A stretch of DNA of 64,000 nucleotides. Source: Carallia brachiata. Its lineage: Eukaryota; Streptophyta; Magnoliopsida; Malpighiales; Rhizophoraceae. The translations under genes were made by a program, and so were the position numbers. The notes beneath the pieces were generated by a model. The model did no database searches. It was not told where the DNA came from and worked only from the letters and a program-made list of their open reading frames with translations. The number at the start of each line of letters is the position of its first letter. Position 1 is the stretch's first letter. Where the stretch lies: contig JADCRB010000001.1 of the NCBI GenBank assembly GCA_021464245.1, forward strand, positions 4,907,186 through 4,971,185, given 5' to 3'. Below are positions 12,505 to 25,557 of the stretch, piece after piece.

Positions 12505-15478
12505 GAAGAGAAGTTTCAATATGCAACCATTTTCCGAGTCTCACCTGATACGCATCGCTTGTCTTTCACACAAATCTGAGCATAGTCAAATTCTATAACT
12601 CTAATGTGCGTATAGTCTGGAATCTGGATCACGTTATTTTTCTCTCCTAATATAATATTTTATTAATTGTCTTCCGATTGAGTGGTTGGATCCCATTGGC
12701 AGGGCAGGTAACCTCGTTTTTTCTCGCTTCCCTTTTTTTCTGCTTGGTCATACCTTTTGCATTTTGAACCAACTTCAAGTTACATTACGCAAGTTAGCAC
12801 AGTTGATTACTTGAGACTTACCGCAAAGTGGGGGTTGGTCAATGAAAAAGGAAACCAAAGGAAGGAAAACCTGAGACACATCTCTGCAAAAAAATCCTTG
12901 CTTTTTCTGAAAGGGAAGGTACAGTGGGTGTAGTTCTACATATACACTGCATGACAATTGAATGTTATAATATTCAGCTCGTGGAATCATGGGCGTTAGC
13001 AGCTAAAATGATATAGGAAACAGAGAAGAGAAGATTTTAAAAGAGGGAACAAAAAAAAAGTTAAGAAACTTTTTGTTATCTGTACAATATAAAGAAAAGA
13101 TCCAACTTATGCAGATCCCATTGCAGAAATACAAATCTATTTGTATGCTGTTGATCCATAGTCCAACAATGGAGTCAGTGGGAACTTTGCAATGCTGTTC
13201 TACATACGAGTATAGTGGTTGATTAGAGCATGTATCCCAATTAAGATGATTCCGCTACTGGAACACTTGTATAAGTAACGCTGCAACTCTCCACCTTAAA
13301 ACCATTTTCTTTGAATCGGATCCAGGACATCTTCCACGTTTTCAACAGACTTATCCTACATCAAAAGTGTCACACACATGAGAGAGAGAGAGAGAGAGAG
13401 CGAGGGCTGTTGGGGGAGGGGATTGAATCTTGCACTTGGAACAACATGTTACTAAAAGGCTTTTAAAAAAACACACAGGAACAAACAAGAACGTTTGGCT
13501 AGAGAAAGGTGGAAGAAATTCATCCCATAAGATGGCATTCATTAAGGTACCGCAGGAGATAGCATAATCAAAGGGCCAATTTCATGATTATGCCATTAAT
13601 TCATCTATTTAGTTATTTCTAAGCTAAATCAGGCACAAGAAAGAAAAGAAAGGAAAAGGGGTCCACAAATCTATCAATAAAGTAAACTGTGTTCTTATTC
13701 TCTATAACCCAACAGAATCAGTTAACTGCAAGAAAACAATAAGGAAAAGCATTTCTGGACAACCAGCGATGAAAATGAATACTTCCTCTTGGCTAAGGCT
13801 CATGTTTAAACAATTCTTAGGTTCTACATACACCTATCTATCTGTCATAGATCAGAAGTACATCCCTAAAAAATTAAAAAAAGATTTCCACTATTGCAGC
13901 TCTTTTGGGAAAAGTCAATCCCTCTTTTGAGTTTTAGTAGGAGAACAGAGGGATTAAGAAAACACGAAGAAGATAATAGCTGGTTTAGAAAGTAGTGATC
14001 TAACTTTCATCATCATGAAAAATAGTTATCAACTATTAAAAGACCAAAAGGAAAAAATAACTGGGTCCCTGTCTGATTGAGAATGCAAGTTTCGTCAAAA
14101 TGCAATCATTCCAACCATGTACTATGACAGTCACTGCAGGGAAACAAAGAAATAGCTTGTCATGAGACAAGTATTAAGATGAGAATGCCAAAATCAGTGA
14201 AAATATACAAGAATTGATGAAGCAAAGAGATGATTCCATCCTCAAGCAGGTATAGCAACCAACAACACAAATTGGCATACAAGAAGATTATTTTATATGG
14301 TCTGGAAATATTCTATGCAGGCTGATGGGAGCACAAAATGTGACGGATTGACCAAATTTGACAAGTAAGAGAGAGAACAGATGGATCTAAAATGACCAAG
14401 GCTAAAATCATCAACAGAATTAGTTATTTTTACATCTCATAGACATAAAGTATCCCACCATATAGCCAGTTTTGGATTAAGACTAAGTTGAGTTAGCTGA
14501 GTCATTAAAAGCTGTTCGATGAAAAAACAATTCAGCATCTTGCAGAATATCTCAATCAAAGCATAGAAATGAGTAAGACCAGAAAGAAGTCAAAAAAAGA
14601 AAAAAAAAAAGAAGAAAATACATAAATTAGAAAAAAAAAAAAAAAAAGAAGTTTTATTTGAATTCCCTCGAGGACAAGATAGAAGTCTCTTTTTTTTCCA
14701 GCACATCCTATGCTAAAAATAAAGGAAAAATAAAGAACTTTTCCTCTTTGCCCAGCTGATTTGCCGTCCACCTATGTACAGGCCAATGTTATAACAAACA
14801 AACTTCCCAACGTGTCAGCGACTACAGAATATGTTAAAATCCGAATGAGAACAGTCATTGCTCCCATAAAATAAATGATTTCCAAAGAGATTGTCATTCG
14901 AAAGAGGCTTGACAGGCCCCTCACTGTTGAAAGGGCATACGCCATACCATTATTGCGCTCATGTAATTTTCTTCAAAACAAGTGCAACCCATTGCACACC
15001 CATTCTGTGGACTAAAGGGATGGGTAAAATTGGTTACACTTCCTTGGAGGTTTCTTATTCGCCAAATGACTTTCAAACAACCACAGAACTGAAATTAATG
15101 GCAGATGGCTATAATGGAAAACTTATTTGCCATAAACCCATAAGCAGAGATGACCAATACACAACTAAGGTAACAAGCAACATGCAGAATGCACCAGGCA
15201 GTCTACGTGGTTGGAAAGAATTTGGGAAAAGGTGCACCAAGCAGTTAGCATATATGAGCAATATATAACTGACCAATACGTACATTTTCTTCCGAAAAGA
15301 ATGGTAGATAAATGAAGTGTATGTGAAATTTCTCTAGATATAGGTGACTACAAGTTGACTACATGATCTATTTTTGGAAGTCATTATTAGTAGCTGGGGC
15401 CCAGCAAGGGAGCAAAATGGAGCCACACGTCAGCTATTAGTGCTTTTTACATCATTCGTGGTGAAACACAGAACTCTC
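12505..15478. other. Intergenic spacer between KCS and phytoceramidase genes
   Basis: No protein-coding gene recognised on either strand. It holds an (AG)10 microsatellite (13381-13400), A-rich tracts around 14590-14650, and presumably the 3' UTR of the phytoceramidase-family gene at its right end. The longest open frame (14891-15268) has no recognisable content. Confidence 0.6.
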
Positions 15479-17343
15479 TTATATAATGATTCCAAGAAAA
15501 ATAAAAAAGCAATCAAGGTCAGAAAGAAACCTCTCTGTTTCAATACTTCTCTTGGCAAGCATAAGTGTCAAGAAGACAGGAACCATTGCAGCACATAAAT
15601 GCTTGAGAGTGTGCCCACTGACAATATGATGAGTCCAATTATATATTGGTTTATCTGCTGCTTCTTCGACCTTAGCTAAAAGATAAAAGCCTGCATTTAT
15701 GGGCACTAGTCGATATTTAGCATCATGAGAGCACCACAATATCTTCAAAATAAAATGGAAAACACAAACCTGCAGCCCAAAGCCAATATGTGGAATGCGT
15801 GTACATTGGAGGCAACAGGATAGCCATCAGTGGAATGGCAATGCAAGGAACAAACTGGACCAGTGCATATGGGCGTAAGTCATCAAAAAACCTGTATGAT
15901 TAACGAGTAGGTAATCAATTCGCTTTAGAACGAAACTCTGATCATAAAACTCTAGTTCTCCTTGTTATGAAGATTACAACTTGCTCATGCATAGACCTCG
16001 ATTATGTCCATTCAAGAAACAGTCAACAAGGCATGAACAAATGGTGGGAAAAAATTCTACGGGCCAAACTGGTTGCAAGACCAGCTCATCACTCCGGCAT
16101 CACGGAAGAAATTTGTTGGGTAATCATAGACGAGGAAGACATATATTTCCATTAAACTATCGTTTTACTTTCTCACATCTTACATATAGAAGCACCTCAA
16201 CATAAAACAGCCAGCTAGACCAAGTATGGAGCTTTTTCCAAACAAACATATCAGGCTTTCCTAGTAAAAGTTGAATTCAGGCTGTTGAATATAAATGCTG
16301 AAGAATATATCACAAATATATTAATACAAATAGTGCTTACCTCCAGTATAAAATACTGACAACACCGGCCAAAAGTAGAGGTATGATAGAGATTGTTCCC
16401 TTATGCTCATCAATCCTTTCGACAATAAAAATTGCCATGATTGATGTGAATGCAACAGTCATCTGCAATTTTTGCAAACAGTTATCAATCGCAGAAGACG
16501 TGACAGTAAGTAAGCCTGAATCGATGTCTTTGGAGAAGATTAAAATGACCCCCCCCCCCCACACACCACCCCTCCTTTCCCCACAAAACAATTGCTGGAA
16601 AGGAAAAGAAAACGAAAGGCACACTGACAGGCAAGCGATCCCACACAAGGCGAGCATCATTAGGCTTGAGATGGTAGTAACCAGAGCCGAAAGCAACAGC
16701 AGCCACACCAACGAAGAAAAATGTCCAACCCCAGAGCTCACCTTGCAAGCTTTTAATTTACACATCCAATAGAACACGGTAAGACATTATATACACACAT
16801 ATATACACCATCTTAATGCATATATATATAAATAAAATGAGATATATATACCTGAGTTTAAAGTAATTGGCATGGTAAAGAAGGACAAGTCCAATCAAAC
16901 CAATAACAAGAAATGGGAAATTGGAAACCACATTGAGAGCATTAGGTATGCCTGACAACAAATGAAAATTATCAAAATTTTACTAAAAAATATATAATAA
17001 TAATAATAATAATAATAACGAGGGTTGGGGCTGTTCGGTTGTGTAAGAGGATTAGGATTTTTCAGTGGAGGAAAATTTTAATAAAATTCACGGAACAACA
17101 GCAAGAAGAAGAAGAAGAAGAAGAAGAAGAACAAAGGGTATAGTTAAGTTAAGCGCGTAAGATAGATAGATAGGTGGGAGTGAGAGAATCAGAGAAGGAA
17201 CCAAAGAAGGTGCGTTGATCGGCGAAGTCGTGGTAGGCCTGAGACTGAGGGATGGAAGGGGTCACGACCATCAGCACCACGAAGCATACGATTGCTACCC
17301 CCCATATGTATACCGTTCTTTTCTTCATCTTCAGCATCATCAT
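15479..17343 (-). CDS. Alkaline phytoceramidase (aPHC)-family membrane protein
   Basis: Multi-pass membrane protein of the ceramidase (Pfam PF05875)/CREST hydrolase group, expected in ER or Golgi and related by annotation to ceramide hydrolysis. Activity of this plant branch is inferred from family. Six exons on the - strand join in frame: 17343-17202, 16951-16852, 16749-16629, 16462-16341, 15891-15770 and 15690-15479, giving 272 residues. Key CREST residues are visible: Ser103 and His107 (FGSGYYH), Asp118 (LVWDRLP) and the His pair His229/His233 (SGHTLKH). About seven hydrophobic segments are seen. Exon 3 is taken from 16749 because only that acceptor keeps the frame (gives SLQGELWG). The first ATG is 17343; an in-frame ATG at 17328 (MKKRTV) matches the usual N-terminus and may be the real start. 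Arabidopsis At5g11870 is the closest protein I recall. Confidence 0.88.
16549..16560. repeat. Poly-C tract in intron
   Basis: Twelve C in a row within intron 3 of the phytoceramidase-family gene; a likely length-variable site. Confidence 0.85.
16993..17132. repeat. (ATA)n and (GAA)n microsatellites in intron 1
   Basis: An (ATA)8-like run at 16993-17018 and a (GAA)9-like run at 17103-17132, both in the first intron of the phytoceramidase-family gene. Confidence 0.85.
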
Positions 17344-17385
17344 CAGCAGCAATTCATCTTCATCTCTCTTCTATCTATCTCACTG

Positions 17386-17386
<1 letters not shown>

Positions 17387-17416
<30 letters not shown>
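17387..17416. repeat. (GTCTGC)5 hexanucleotide repeat near the gene start
   Basis: Five tandem copies of a 6-bp unit about 45-75 bp upstream of the first ATG (17343) of the - strand phytoceramidase-family gene, so in its 5' UTR or core promoter. Confidence 0.85.
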
Positions 17417-17703
17417 CTGTGGGTTGTGCGTGTCAATCAAGAGAATATATGTACGCTTGACTTGATTGAGCCGAGATTTAGGAAAGAGCAAGCATATACA
17501 TGCCGACAATAAATACTAAGTGCTCTCTACGGATGACGTGGACATGAAAGCCCACAATAAAAAAACAAAATGGTAAAATTTTAAGTAATGAAAGAGCACA
17601 CATGAAAATTTAAAATTTAAAATATCTAAGTTACTAGAGTTTGGAAAGGGCAAAAAGGAAATTTTGCAAGCTCTTCTTGTTAGGCGTGGAAAGGAATAAG
17701 TAG

Positions 17704-17900
17704 TGGAGGCAGACCGTTGGCTCGTTACAAAGCAAAGGTCTAAAAAAAATTCAAAAAAACAAACAAAAAGAAGAAGATTAAATACGTTGTGTTAGGATTG
17801 CAGGAGGTAGATCGTCAGCTTGTTATAGAACAGAGGTCTGGAAAAAAATTTGAGAGAAATAAATGAAAAAAAAAGGAAGATTGAATGCGTTGTGTTAAGT
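17704..17900. repeat. Diverged tandem duplication, ~98-bp unit
   Basis: Two similar units: 17704-17794 and 17802-17900. Both contain the order GAGG(C/T)AGA-TCG, TTGTTA/GTTACA, AGGTCTG/A plus an A-run, AAGATTAAA/GAATACG and GTTGTGTTA. No protein is encoded. Confidence 0.6.
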
Positions 17901-20534
17901 TCTAGGGTTATAAGTAGAAGAATTAAGATGGGGAAGAAGAAACTAGAGAAAGAGAAAAAGAAACAAAGAATTTAGACATAAGCTAGGGATTGGGCTTTTT
18001 AAGTTCAATCAGAAACAAGTAAGAAAAGAGTGAGTAATCTAATTTCAAGAAATTTGCTCGTTTGTGGACCCAATTGGCCTCTCCAATCGCTCTTGAAAGG
18101 AGGCAACAGGTACTTCCCTAATTACCAAAACAAATGTTATGGCATGCAACATGTATTAATGATTTTGAATTTTTTTCTTGTTGAAGGTCATAATTAAGGT
18201 TTTCTCCAAAAAAAAAAAAAAAATTCATAATTAAGGTTTTTTTAAACTTGATAATACATTAGCAAGTTGTATGCTAATGGTCAGCAGGGAGGGGAAACAT
18301 ATAGGTCTATTGGCCTTTATCGAGTAGACAAAAAAAAAAAAAAAGGAGTTTTTGGGATTTTTTTTTAATGTTATGTTCAATGAGGTTTCAAATTGTATAC
18401 GCTCAAGCACATAGATGACTTTAATACCACTAAACTATAATTTATAGGTCAAGTTTAAGTATTTATTGTATATTTCTTGCAGAAACCTAGACCCCTTATC
18501 CCACTTAGAAATGATAATACAACTTTGATGAATGATAGTGAGAAACTGTTGTATGACCTATTCAGACAGTGATGTTGAACCTGTAACGATAATTTTATCT
18601 TATACAAGAGGAGTAGTTCTAATACTTTTAAATATGTTCAAACAAAAATAATAAAGAAATTTGTGAAAAATGAAAAAGGAAAGGCATTTGATGATTCTTT
18701 TCTTTAAAATTTGAGTCCCTTTTTAATTTTTTTGTGCCCATAATCCCTTACCCCTGTGGCATCAACAGCGTTTGGATTATATACGCATAGACGTTGTGTC
18801 ATTTTGTTTAGGATGAAACTAATCTACATAGTCTATTTTATAAGTTCTAATATGCATGACATTTTTGCTTTAGTGGCTTTGACTCCCCAAAACCAAATAT
18901 TTTCTAGTTGCAGGTCCTTGTAGTTAAGGAAAAGTCTGGTGGATTCAATGGTGCAAGAGTAAAGAAGTTGTCGTCTAGGGTAGTTAATGGCGTGTGCTTG
19001 CTAGGAATACTCTAGTAGAAATTTTGTGTCCATGATGTTACCTGTGCACAGGGCAAAGTTGAGTTCTTTGAATTCAAATGTGTCTTTATGAAACATTGTA
19101 GCTTGGATCAGAAAGTCAAATAGATTTTTGTTGTTTAACTCAGAGGATAAGCAAAGATTGACTCTTTTTTGGAGGAATACTCTAATCTGATTTGAAGGTA
19201 AAGACATAATGTATGCGCTCAAAAAACTGAAATGAAAGAGTAGTTAATTTTCAATTAGTAGTTTCTTTGTGGTCTAGCTTTTTTCTTCAAGATTTGTTAT
19301 TTTTATATGCTTTTACAATTATTTTTTCTTGTATATTACAAGTGAAAAGTTCTTTGTATTGTAGGTGAGTGAAATAATTAATTGAGAAAGGCAACATGCT
19401 CGGGGTGTAGGCTAAAAGTGCAAAAATAAAACTGGAAGGTGGCAGGCAACATCTGCTGTTTGGTTGGAGGGAAGAAAATGTTCTAACCAGGGAAGGATGC
19501 AATCTGAGGCAGTAAAGGAATAACATTGATAGTATTTATTATGCCTTTGGCATTTTACATTAGACATACTACAGCCTCATAGATAGCAATTCACATTTTA
19601 TAATGTCACTCTCCATTTAGCATTTTGCTTTTGGGAATCAATTGGATTGGTAGTAATATGGTGATGCATACACCCATTCAAACACACCCATCCATATTTG
19701 TTTTCTTTTTTTTTTCACAATGAATTTTATTGTTTTTTGAACATGATTGACTAATTTCAACTCGTCATCTTTTTTTTTTTTTGTTTCTTTTTGTGGTTGC
19801 TATCTAGTTTGAATGGAGCATATGCGAATTTATGTTACTATTTGTTAAATTTTCCTGTGCAAGAATGAAGTCCCAACATTTTGACATTTTGAGTCCAAAT
19901 AACAAGAATATAGGAACTCACTTATTTTGAAAAAAAAAAACTGTTATTTCCACGGATTGCATTATAGAATTACATATTGGTTCTTTAACTCTTGGAGTTG
20001 CATCCATAATTTTTATGTGGACAACCATTGCTGCTTAAATACTGAGAAGATCAGACAATGAGATTAAAAACTTGTGGAATACGCATATAAAAAAGTTCCT
20101 TCTCTGTATGGGACTAGAGCCCCAAACTCATAAGCCCTTGGGGTCTTGCGGAGTTGCCATAAAATCACCTGCATCCCTTGCCACATGGCACTATACGAGA
20201 GTGCTAGAATAGCCAAATCTGATTTTTTTTTTTTTTTGCACATTTGGAACTTAGAAGTTAGAGAAGCATTTCAAAGGTTCAATAAACATACTAAAGTCTT
20301 ATGTCAAAGTCTTGTTTTGAAGCATCTTCATCCACCAAAGGTGTATCAATTTCAGGTTTCATTACAAATGTTTGTCATCACATAATGGGATCCTTTGCTG
20401 CAACAAGTGATCAAACAGAAGAGATAGAATGCAAGAGCTGCAAATCTTATGATTAGTCTTTTAACGTGATTTAAGAATTAGTGAACGATGGAAAAAAATT
20501 GGGCAGCATGCAGTTAACTTTTAGAATATTGAAA
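17901..20534. other. Intergenic AT-rich spacer left of the retrotransposon
   Basis: Homopolymer A/T runs and short open frames only; no gene or clear element recognised. The phytoceramidase-family gene promoter must lie at the far left of this gap. Confidence 0.5.
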
Positions 20535-20539
20535 GGTTA

Positions 20540-20834
20540 TGGTGTAGAGAAATTGAATTTAAGCTAGATTTTGGGTAGAAATTGAAGCGGAACAAAACTC
20601 TAAGAAATGTAATTTCTGAAGAATAATATTGTAGACTGTATAAGCTGTTCAACAGCTACACTATATATACTAGAGTCTTAACTAGAAAAATATCAACCAT
20701 TAATTTAATAAAACCCTAATTAATCCTAGCCGTCCATCTAATTATATAGTCAAATGACTTATTAGGTAAAACCAAATGAGAATAAAAATAAAATGGCAAC
20801 AAAAAAGAACAGCAAAAAAATAGCTCCTGCGTCA
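20540..20834 (-). repeat. 3' LTR of the chromovirus
   Basis: 295 bp, + strand sequence starting TGGTGTAGAG and ending CTGCGTCA. It is aligned throughout with 25558-25888 but lacks about 35 bp present there (deleted after gcggaacaa). A purine-rich tract (- strand AAGGAGAA, 20835-20842) just inside is the PPT. The polyprotein stop TGA is formed by the first bases of this LTR. Confidence 0.92.
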
Positions 20835-21203
20835 TTCTCCTTGGTCAGAAAAATTTGCCGTTGGTATAAAAATCTTGAGGGCTTCATCATATATCTCAAG
20901 GTCAATTTTCTTCAACTCGTCTTTAGCTATCCAGGTACTCTCACAAGCTGACTTTCCCAACCACTTGATAAAAAATCTTTGATATTGATTACCCCTCTGT
21001 GAGGTCACTTCCTTGACATCTAACAACTCTTCAATGACCTCTAGTTGAACTTTTGGCCATTGTCGAACTTGTTTTTCAAGTGCAGCCACCTCTCCATCAA
21101 ATCCTTCATATGGATACAAATCTGAAATATTGAAAATTGGACTAATTTGCAAGTCAGATGGCAGCTCTATTAAGTAAGCATTAGAGCCAATCTTCTTTAA
21201 CAC
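20832..21203 (-). pseudogene. Integrase C-terminus with chromodomain
   Basis: The open frame has IGSNAYLIELPSDLQISP (end of the integrase C-terminal domain) and a chromodomain near its end: LEVIEELLDVKEV, QYQRFFIKWLGKSACESTW. It ends in DQGE with the TGA stop overlapping the LTR. Chromodomains direct these elements to heterochromatin; the intact frame length suggests this was the last part to decay, but alone it is not functional. Confidence 0.85.
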
Positions 21204-21483
21204 CTTACACGCCCAAACTTCCTCAATTTCAACTTGTGATAAGTCCCTTTAGGAAATCTCTCTCACCTCAAGTGAATGAGTACTAAGTCACCTTCTTCAA
21301 ATTCCATAACTCTTTGATGCTGGTTAGCAGTAGAATAAGCTGCCTTGCTTTCTTTTAAGGTAGCCTTTACTTCTTTGTGAACTTGGCAAATATACTCAAC
21401 AAATGCCTCCTCCTCATCGCTTACTCTAGCTTCTTGTGGTAATGGCACTAGATCAAACACATGCTGTGGCATCAATCTATAAG

Positions 21484-22140
21484 CAGCTTCAAATGGAGTC
21501 TTCTTAATGGATCAGTTCACTGAATTGTTGTAAGCAAATTTAACTTGTGGTATCACAGTATCCCAAGTCTTCATGTTGTTTCCCACCAAGCACCTTAACA
21601 TATTACCCAAGCTTCTATTCACAGCTTCTGTTTGGCCGTCAGTTTATGGATGACAAGTTTTAGAATATTTCAATTGAGTCCCCAACTTCTTCCACAAAGT
21701 CCTCCAAAAGTGACTCGCAAATTTGACATATCTATTTGAAACAATAGATGTGAGAATTCCATGTAGCCATACCACTTCCTTGAAGAATAAAGCAGCAATA
21801 TGAGTGGGGTCTGCAGTCTTAGAATAAGGAATAAAATGCACCATCTTAAAGAAATGATCTACCATAAAAATGATAGAGTCGCATCCCCTAACTGTCTTTG
21901 GAAGCCCTAACACAAAATCCATACTCAAATGAAGCCATAGAGCTTTAGGTTCAGGTAAAGGAGTGTATAGACCTATGTTTTGTGAACTCCCCTTGCCAAA
22001 TTGACATGCATGACATCTTTTGACAAACTGATCAATATCCTTGTATATCTTTGGCCAAAAGTACCAATTGTCACCATTGCCATAGTTTTATCTCTACCAA
22101 AATGTCCTTCAAGTCCACAACCGTGAAGTTCCCTCAAAAT
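21484..22140 (-). pseudogene. Integrase core remnant of the chromovirus
   Basis: SMDFVLGLPKTVRGCDSI (first catalytic Asp region), MVDHFFKMVHFIP and, in a following frame, the HPQTDGQTE region are readable. The second catalytic Asp block, usually SDRDVKF, reads SNRYVKF here, so the catalytic Asp is lost in addition to the stops. Confidence 0.82.
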
Positions 22141-22405
22141 TTACTCGCACAAAGACCCATCAGGAATGCATGACTGATTCCCTTTGAAGAGATAACCTTC
22201 ATATAACCAATAGGGAAAACTTTCAGAGTTTGTTGCCCTTGATAATTCAGTCAAGGCTTTGCTGAAATATGGGTCATGAATATACTCATTTTTTAGTTCT
22301 TCAAAACCAATAACTTGCGTGCGCATCACAGTGAGTAGTAAAGAGTGCCTACTTAATGCATCAGACACAACATTAGTCTCTCTAGATTTGTACTTCACAG
22401 AAAAA

Positions 22406-22627
22406 TTAAATGCAGGCAAGAAAAGCACTCCACTTTGCATGTTGGCTATTGAGCTTCTTCTTAGAATTCAAATGCCTCAAGCCTTGATGATCGAAGTAAA
22501 CAACAAACTCTCGATAAGCTAAATAATGCTCCCAGTGATGAATAACTCTCACCAAAGCATAGAACTCTAAGTCATAAGTAGAATAACGTCGTTGGGCATC
22601 AGGTAACTTCTCACTAAAGAACTCCAC
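22406..22627 (-). pseudogene. RNase H remnant of the chromovirus
   Basis: The frame contains FFSEKLPDAQRRYSTYDLE, WEHYLAYREFVVYFDHQGL and LNSQHAKWSAFL, the conserved RNase H part that follows RT in Ty3/gypsy elements. The following - strand frame (22440-22141) carries the linker to integrase (VVSDALSRH). Confidence 0.8.
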
Positions 22628-22779
22628 CGGTCTTCCTTCTTGGCTTAAAACAACCCCCCAATTCCCATATGGGATGCATCACATTCAATAACAAACAACT
22701 TGTCAAAATCTAGTAGCGAAAGATTAAGAGCTTTAGTCAAAGAATTTTTCACCCTTTCAAAAGCCCTTTGAGCTGAATT

Positions 22780-23676
22780 TGATCACTCAAATCCATCATT
22801 TTCAAGCATTCAGTGATGGGACTCATAATAGAGTTGAAGTTCCTTATAAATCTTCAATAAAATGAAGCCAGTCCATGAAAACTTCGAACTTCTTTAATGG
22901 ATTTTGGTGCTGGCAACTCTTTGATTACACAGACTTTCTCAGGATCTGGCTTCAATCCCTCTCTAGCGACAATAAAGCTAAGAAACACAACCTCATAGCA
23001 CAAAAACATGGACTTCTTCAAGTTCACTTAAAGTTGTTCTTCATAAAGAACTTCAAAAACTTGTCGCAAGTGACTTAGATGTTCTTCCTTTGTGCTGCTA
23101 TAGATCAAAATATCATCAAAATAAACAATAAAAGGATTTTAAGAATGGTTTCATTAACTCTATCATCACTTGCATAAATGTGCTCGGTGCATTAGAGAGT
23201 CCAAATGGCATTACTAGCCATTCATAGAGTCCATTTGGTGTTTTTAAAGTTGTCTTCCACTCATCACCAGCTCTCAGTCTAATTTGATGATAACCACTCC
23301 TCAAATCAATTTTGGAGAATATCATAGAACCAGCCAATTGATCAAGCATGTCTTCCAATCGTGGAATAGGAAAACAATACTTGATTGTGATTTTATTGAT
23401 GGCATGACTATCGACACACATCCTCCAAGAACTATCCTTCTTTGGGGCGAGCAAAGATGGACAAGCGCATGGATTTTTGCTTTCTTGCACTAGGCCTTTG
23501 GCAATCAACTCCTCCACTTGTCTTTGTATCTCTATTCGCTGCATAGGTGGCATCCTATATACTGGTTGATTTGGTAAAGGTGCTATCGGAACCAAATCAA
23601 TAACATGTTGAATGCTTTTCATAGGTGGCAAATCCTTAGGTAATTCACTAACTAATTTTGCAAATTCCTTGAGCAA
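22780..23676 (-). pseudogene. Reverse transcriptase remnant of the chromovirus
   Basis: The frame 23676-23116 holds the fingers and palm: [44 protein letters not shown] and [17 protein letters not shown]. The YFDD catalytic box follows in another frame at about 23108-23125, because of a one-base shift in the T/A-rich stretch near 23130-23140. Catalytic residues are preserved but not in one frame. Confidence 0.85.
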
Positions 23677-23741
23677 TTGCTACACTTTTGGAGCATATTT
23701 GGAGTCATTTTCAACATGGACAGCTTGTACCACCTTACCAA

Positions 23742-24178
23742 TTAAGGCATAAACAACCCCCAATTCACCACAATCGGCTTTAAATCTTTCTGCTGACAAA
23801 AATTCACAAACCCTACCGTGTGTAGGGAAAAAATTACCTCCCTAGCTTCTTCTTTGAGAGGATGCAATGTGTATTTCTTATTACCTTTGAAAAAGGAAGA
23901 AGTATTGGATTTCGTGTGATGCTCCATATCATGATCATATAGCCATGGTCTACCCAACAGAATTTGACTAGCATCATTGGCACAACATCACACAAAGCTT
24001 CATCATTCAAATCAGCCCTCATAGTAAATTTAACTAAACGAAAAGTAACAGGAATTTCGTTACCCTTTTTAAGCCACAGGATTTTGTAAGATTGTGGGTG
24101 CTTCTCTGTAGACAACTTCAACTTCTCTATAACATCTTTGGAAATCACGTTCTCCATGCTTCCTCCATCAATAATCAA
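23742..24178 (-). pseudogene. Retropepsin (protease) remnant of the chromovirus
   Basis: The protease start is readable as IIDGGSMENVIS, the chromovirus variant of the aspartic protease active site, followed by HPQSYKILWL and, in a shifted frame, GRPWLYDHDM. At least one frameshift splits the domain near 23950. Confidence 0.75.
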
Positions 24179-24399
24179 ATAACATACTTTCCCACAACAA
24201 AGAACACAAGTACGAAAAATACTATGTCATCTCCAATTTTCCTTCTTTTTTAGTTGTTGCAGTCATCACTCTTCGCACCATAAGGACTCTCCTTCAATTG
24301 GGTACACATCAACATCTTCTTTATCTTCAACATATTCATCATAAATAGGGTCTCCCAATACATCCTCATCATCTGCAAGTTCAGCTAATGTCACTCATT

Positions 24400-25499
24400 G
24401 TTGCGGGCAAGTGTAAGATTGATGCCCCCTCTCACCGCATGTAAACACCAAACTTGTTAGTTGCTACCCACCTTGTAAGAGGTCTGATCAGCACTAATTT
24501 CGGTGTCAATTTATGCCAAATTTTTGCCCTTATCACTATTTTCAATGTTGGTAACACCCCTAGCACTGACATTAGTGTTTTGGACAGCTCCACGATTGCT
24601 TTTTTGGCCTATTTGGTTACTCCAAAACTTTTGTTTTCGTTGGCATCAGATTTGCCATAAATGGATCGCCTAGTTCCATAGCAAGAAACTCTCTTTTCAG
24701 CCATTAAAGCATATTGTTTAGCATCTTCGAGATTAAACAAATGGACAACTCCTATCTCGTTTATGATAGATTGGTTCAAACCAGCGAGATAACAAGTAGT
24801 TAGTTGTTCATTTGTCTCATTCAAACCAACTCAGATAGACAAATTATTGAAAGTTGCAGTACACTCCTCAACAGGCATATGCTATTGCTTTAGCAAATAG
24901 AATTCCTCATAGGGCTCCATTGCATAATCAGCAGGCAAAAATTGTTTCTGCAACTTTGCTTTCATGTGCTCCCAAGTATTGGTTTTCGGCTTGCTTGTTG
25001 CGCACATTGCTTTTCAACTCTCTTCTACCATTGAAGTGCAAGGCCATTCATCTTAAGCTTCACAATCAATACTTTTCTTTGCTTTACCATAGGTTTCCAC
25101 TCAAAATAATTGTCCAAACTAGTTTTCCAATCAAAGTAATCCTTTGTATGCATCTTTCTATGAAAATCAGCAACTTCAACCTTAATTCCACCATCGTTCA
25201 AATTAAGAGCACATATCAACCTCGCTTCCAAGCCACCTCTAACTACATTATTAACAGTTCTAGCCTCACAAAATGGGTTTTCAAAATCTTCCATACCTGT
25301 TTCATCCACAAAACCACCTTCTGGTGTATCCAAGACATAGTGTTTGCCTTCTAGAATCTCCATTCGGCTCCCACGGGTTCTTGCCGCTGCAAGGCTTGTA
25401 CAACCGTGACAAATCTTCAATCATATGCTGCAAATTAGCTAATTCAGCTTGCTGTCTGGCATCTTCTCTACCACGACCTTGACCTTTACGTCTAACCAT
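24400..25499 (-). pseudogene. gag remnant of the chromovirus
   Basis: The ATG at 25499 opens a frame rich in K/R/Q, continued in shifted frames to about 24610. A CCHC zinc knuckle (C-x2-type start, GERGHQSYTC) is readable on the - strand at about 24405-24445. Several frame changes separate the pieces, so no intact Gag is made. Confidence 0.75.
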
Positions 25500-25541
25500 G
25501 GTGAGAAAACAAAGCCCTAATAGAGAAGAAGGATTTTTTGG

Positions 25542-25553
25542 GCTCTGATACCA
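25542..25553 (-). promoter_or_regulatory. Primer binding site, initiator tRNA-Met type
   Basis: - strand TGGTATCAGAGC, the standard plant LTR-retrotransposon primer site complementary to the 3' end of initiator tRNA-Met, 4 nt inside the 5' LTR. Confidence 0.92.
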
Positions 25554-25557
25554 AGTT

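Noticed and set aside
14891..15268. 125-codon + strand open frame downstream of the phytoceramidase-family gene
   Set aside because: No recognisable domain; adjacent to the 3' end of the - strand gene and probably non-coding or UTR antisense.
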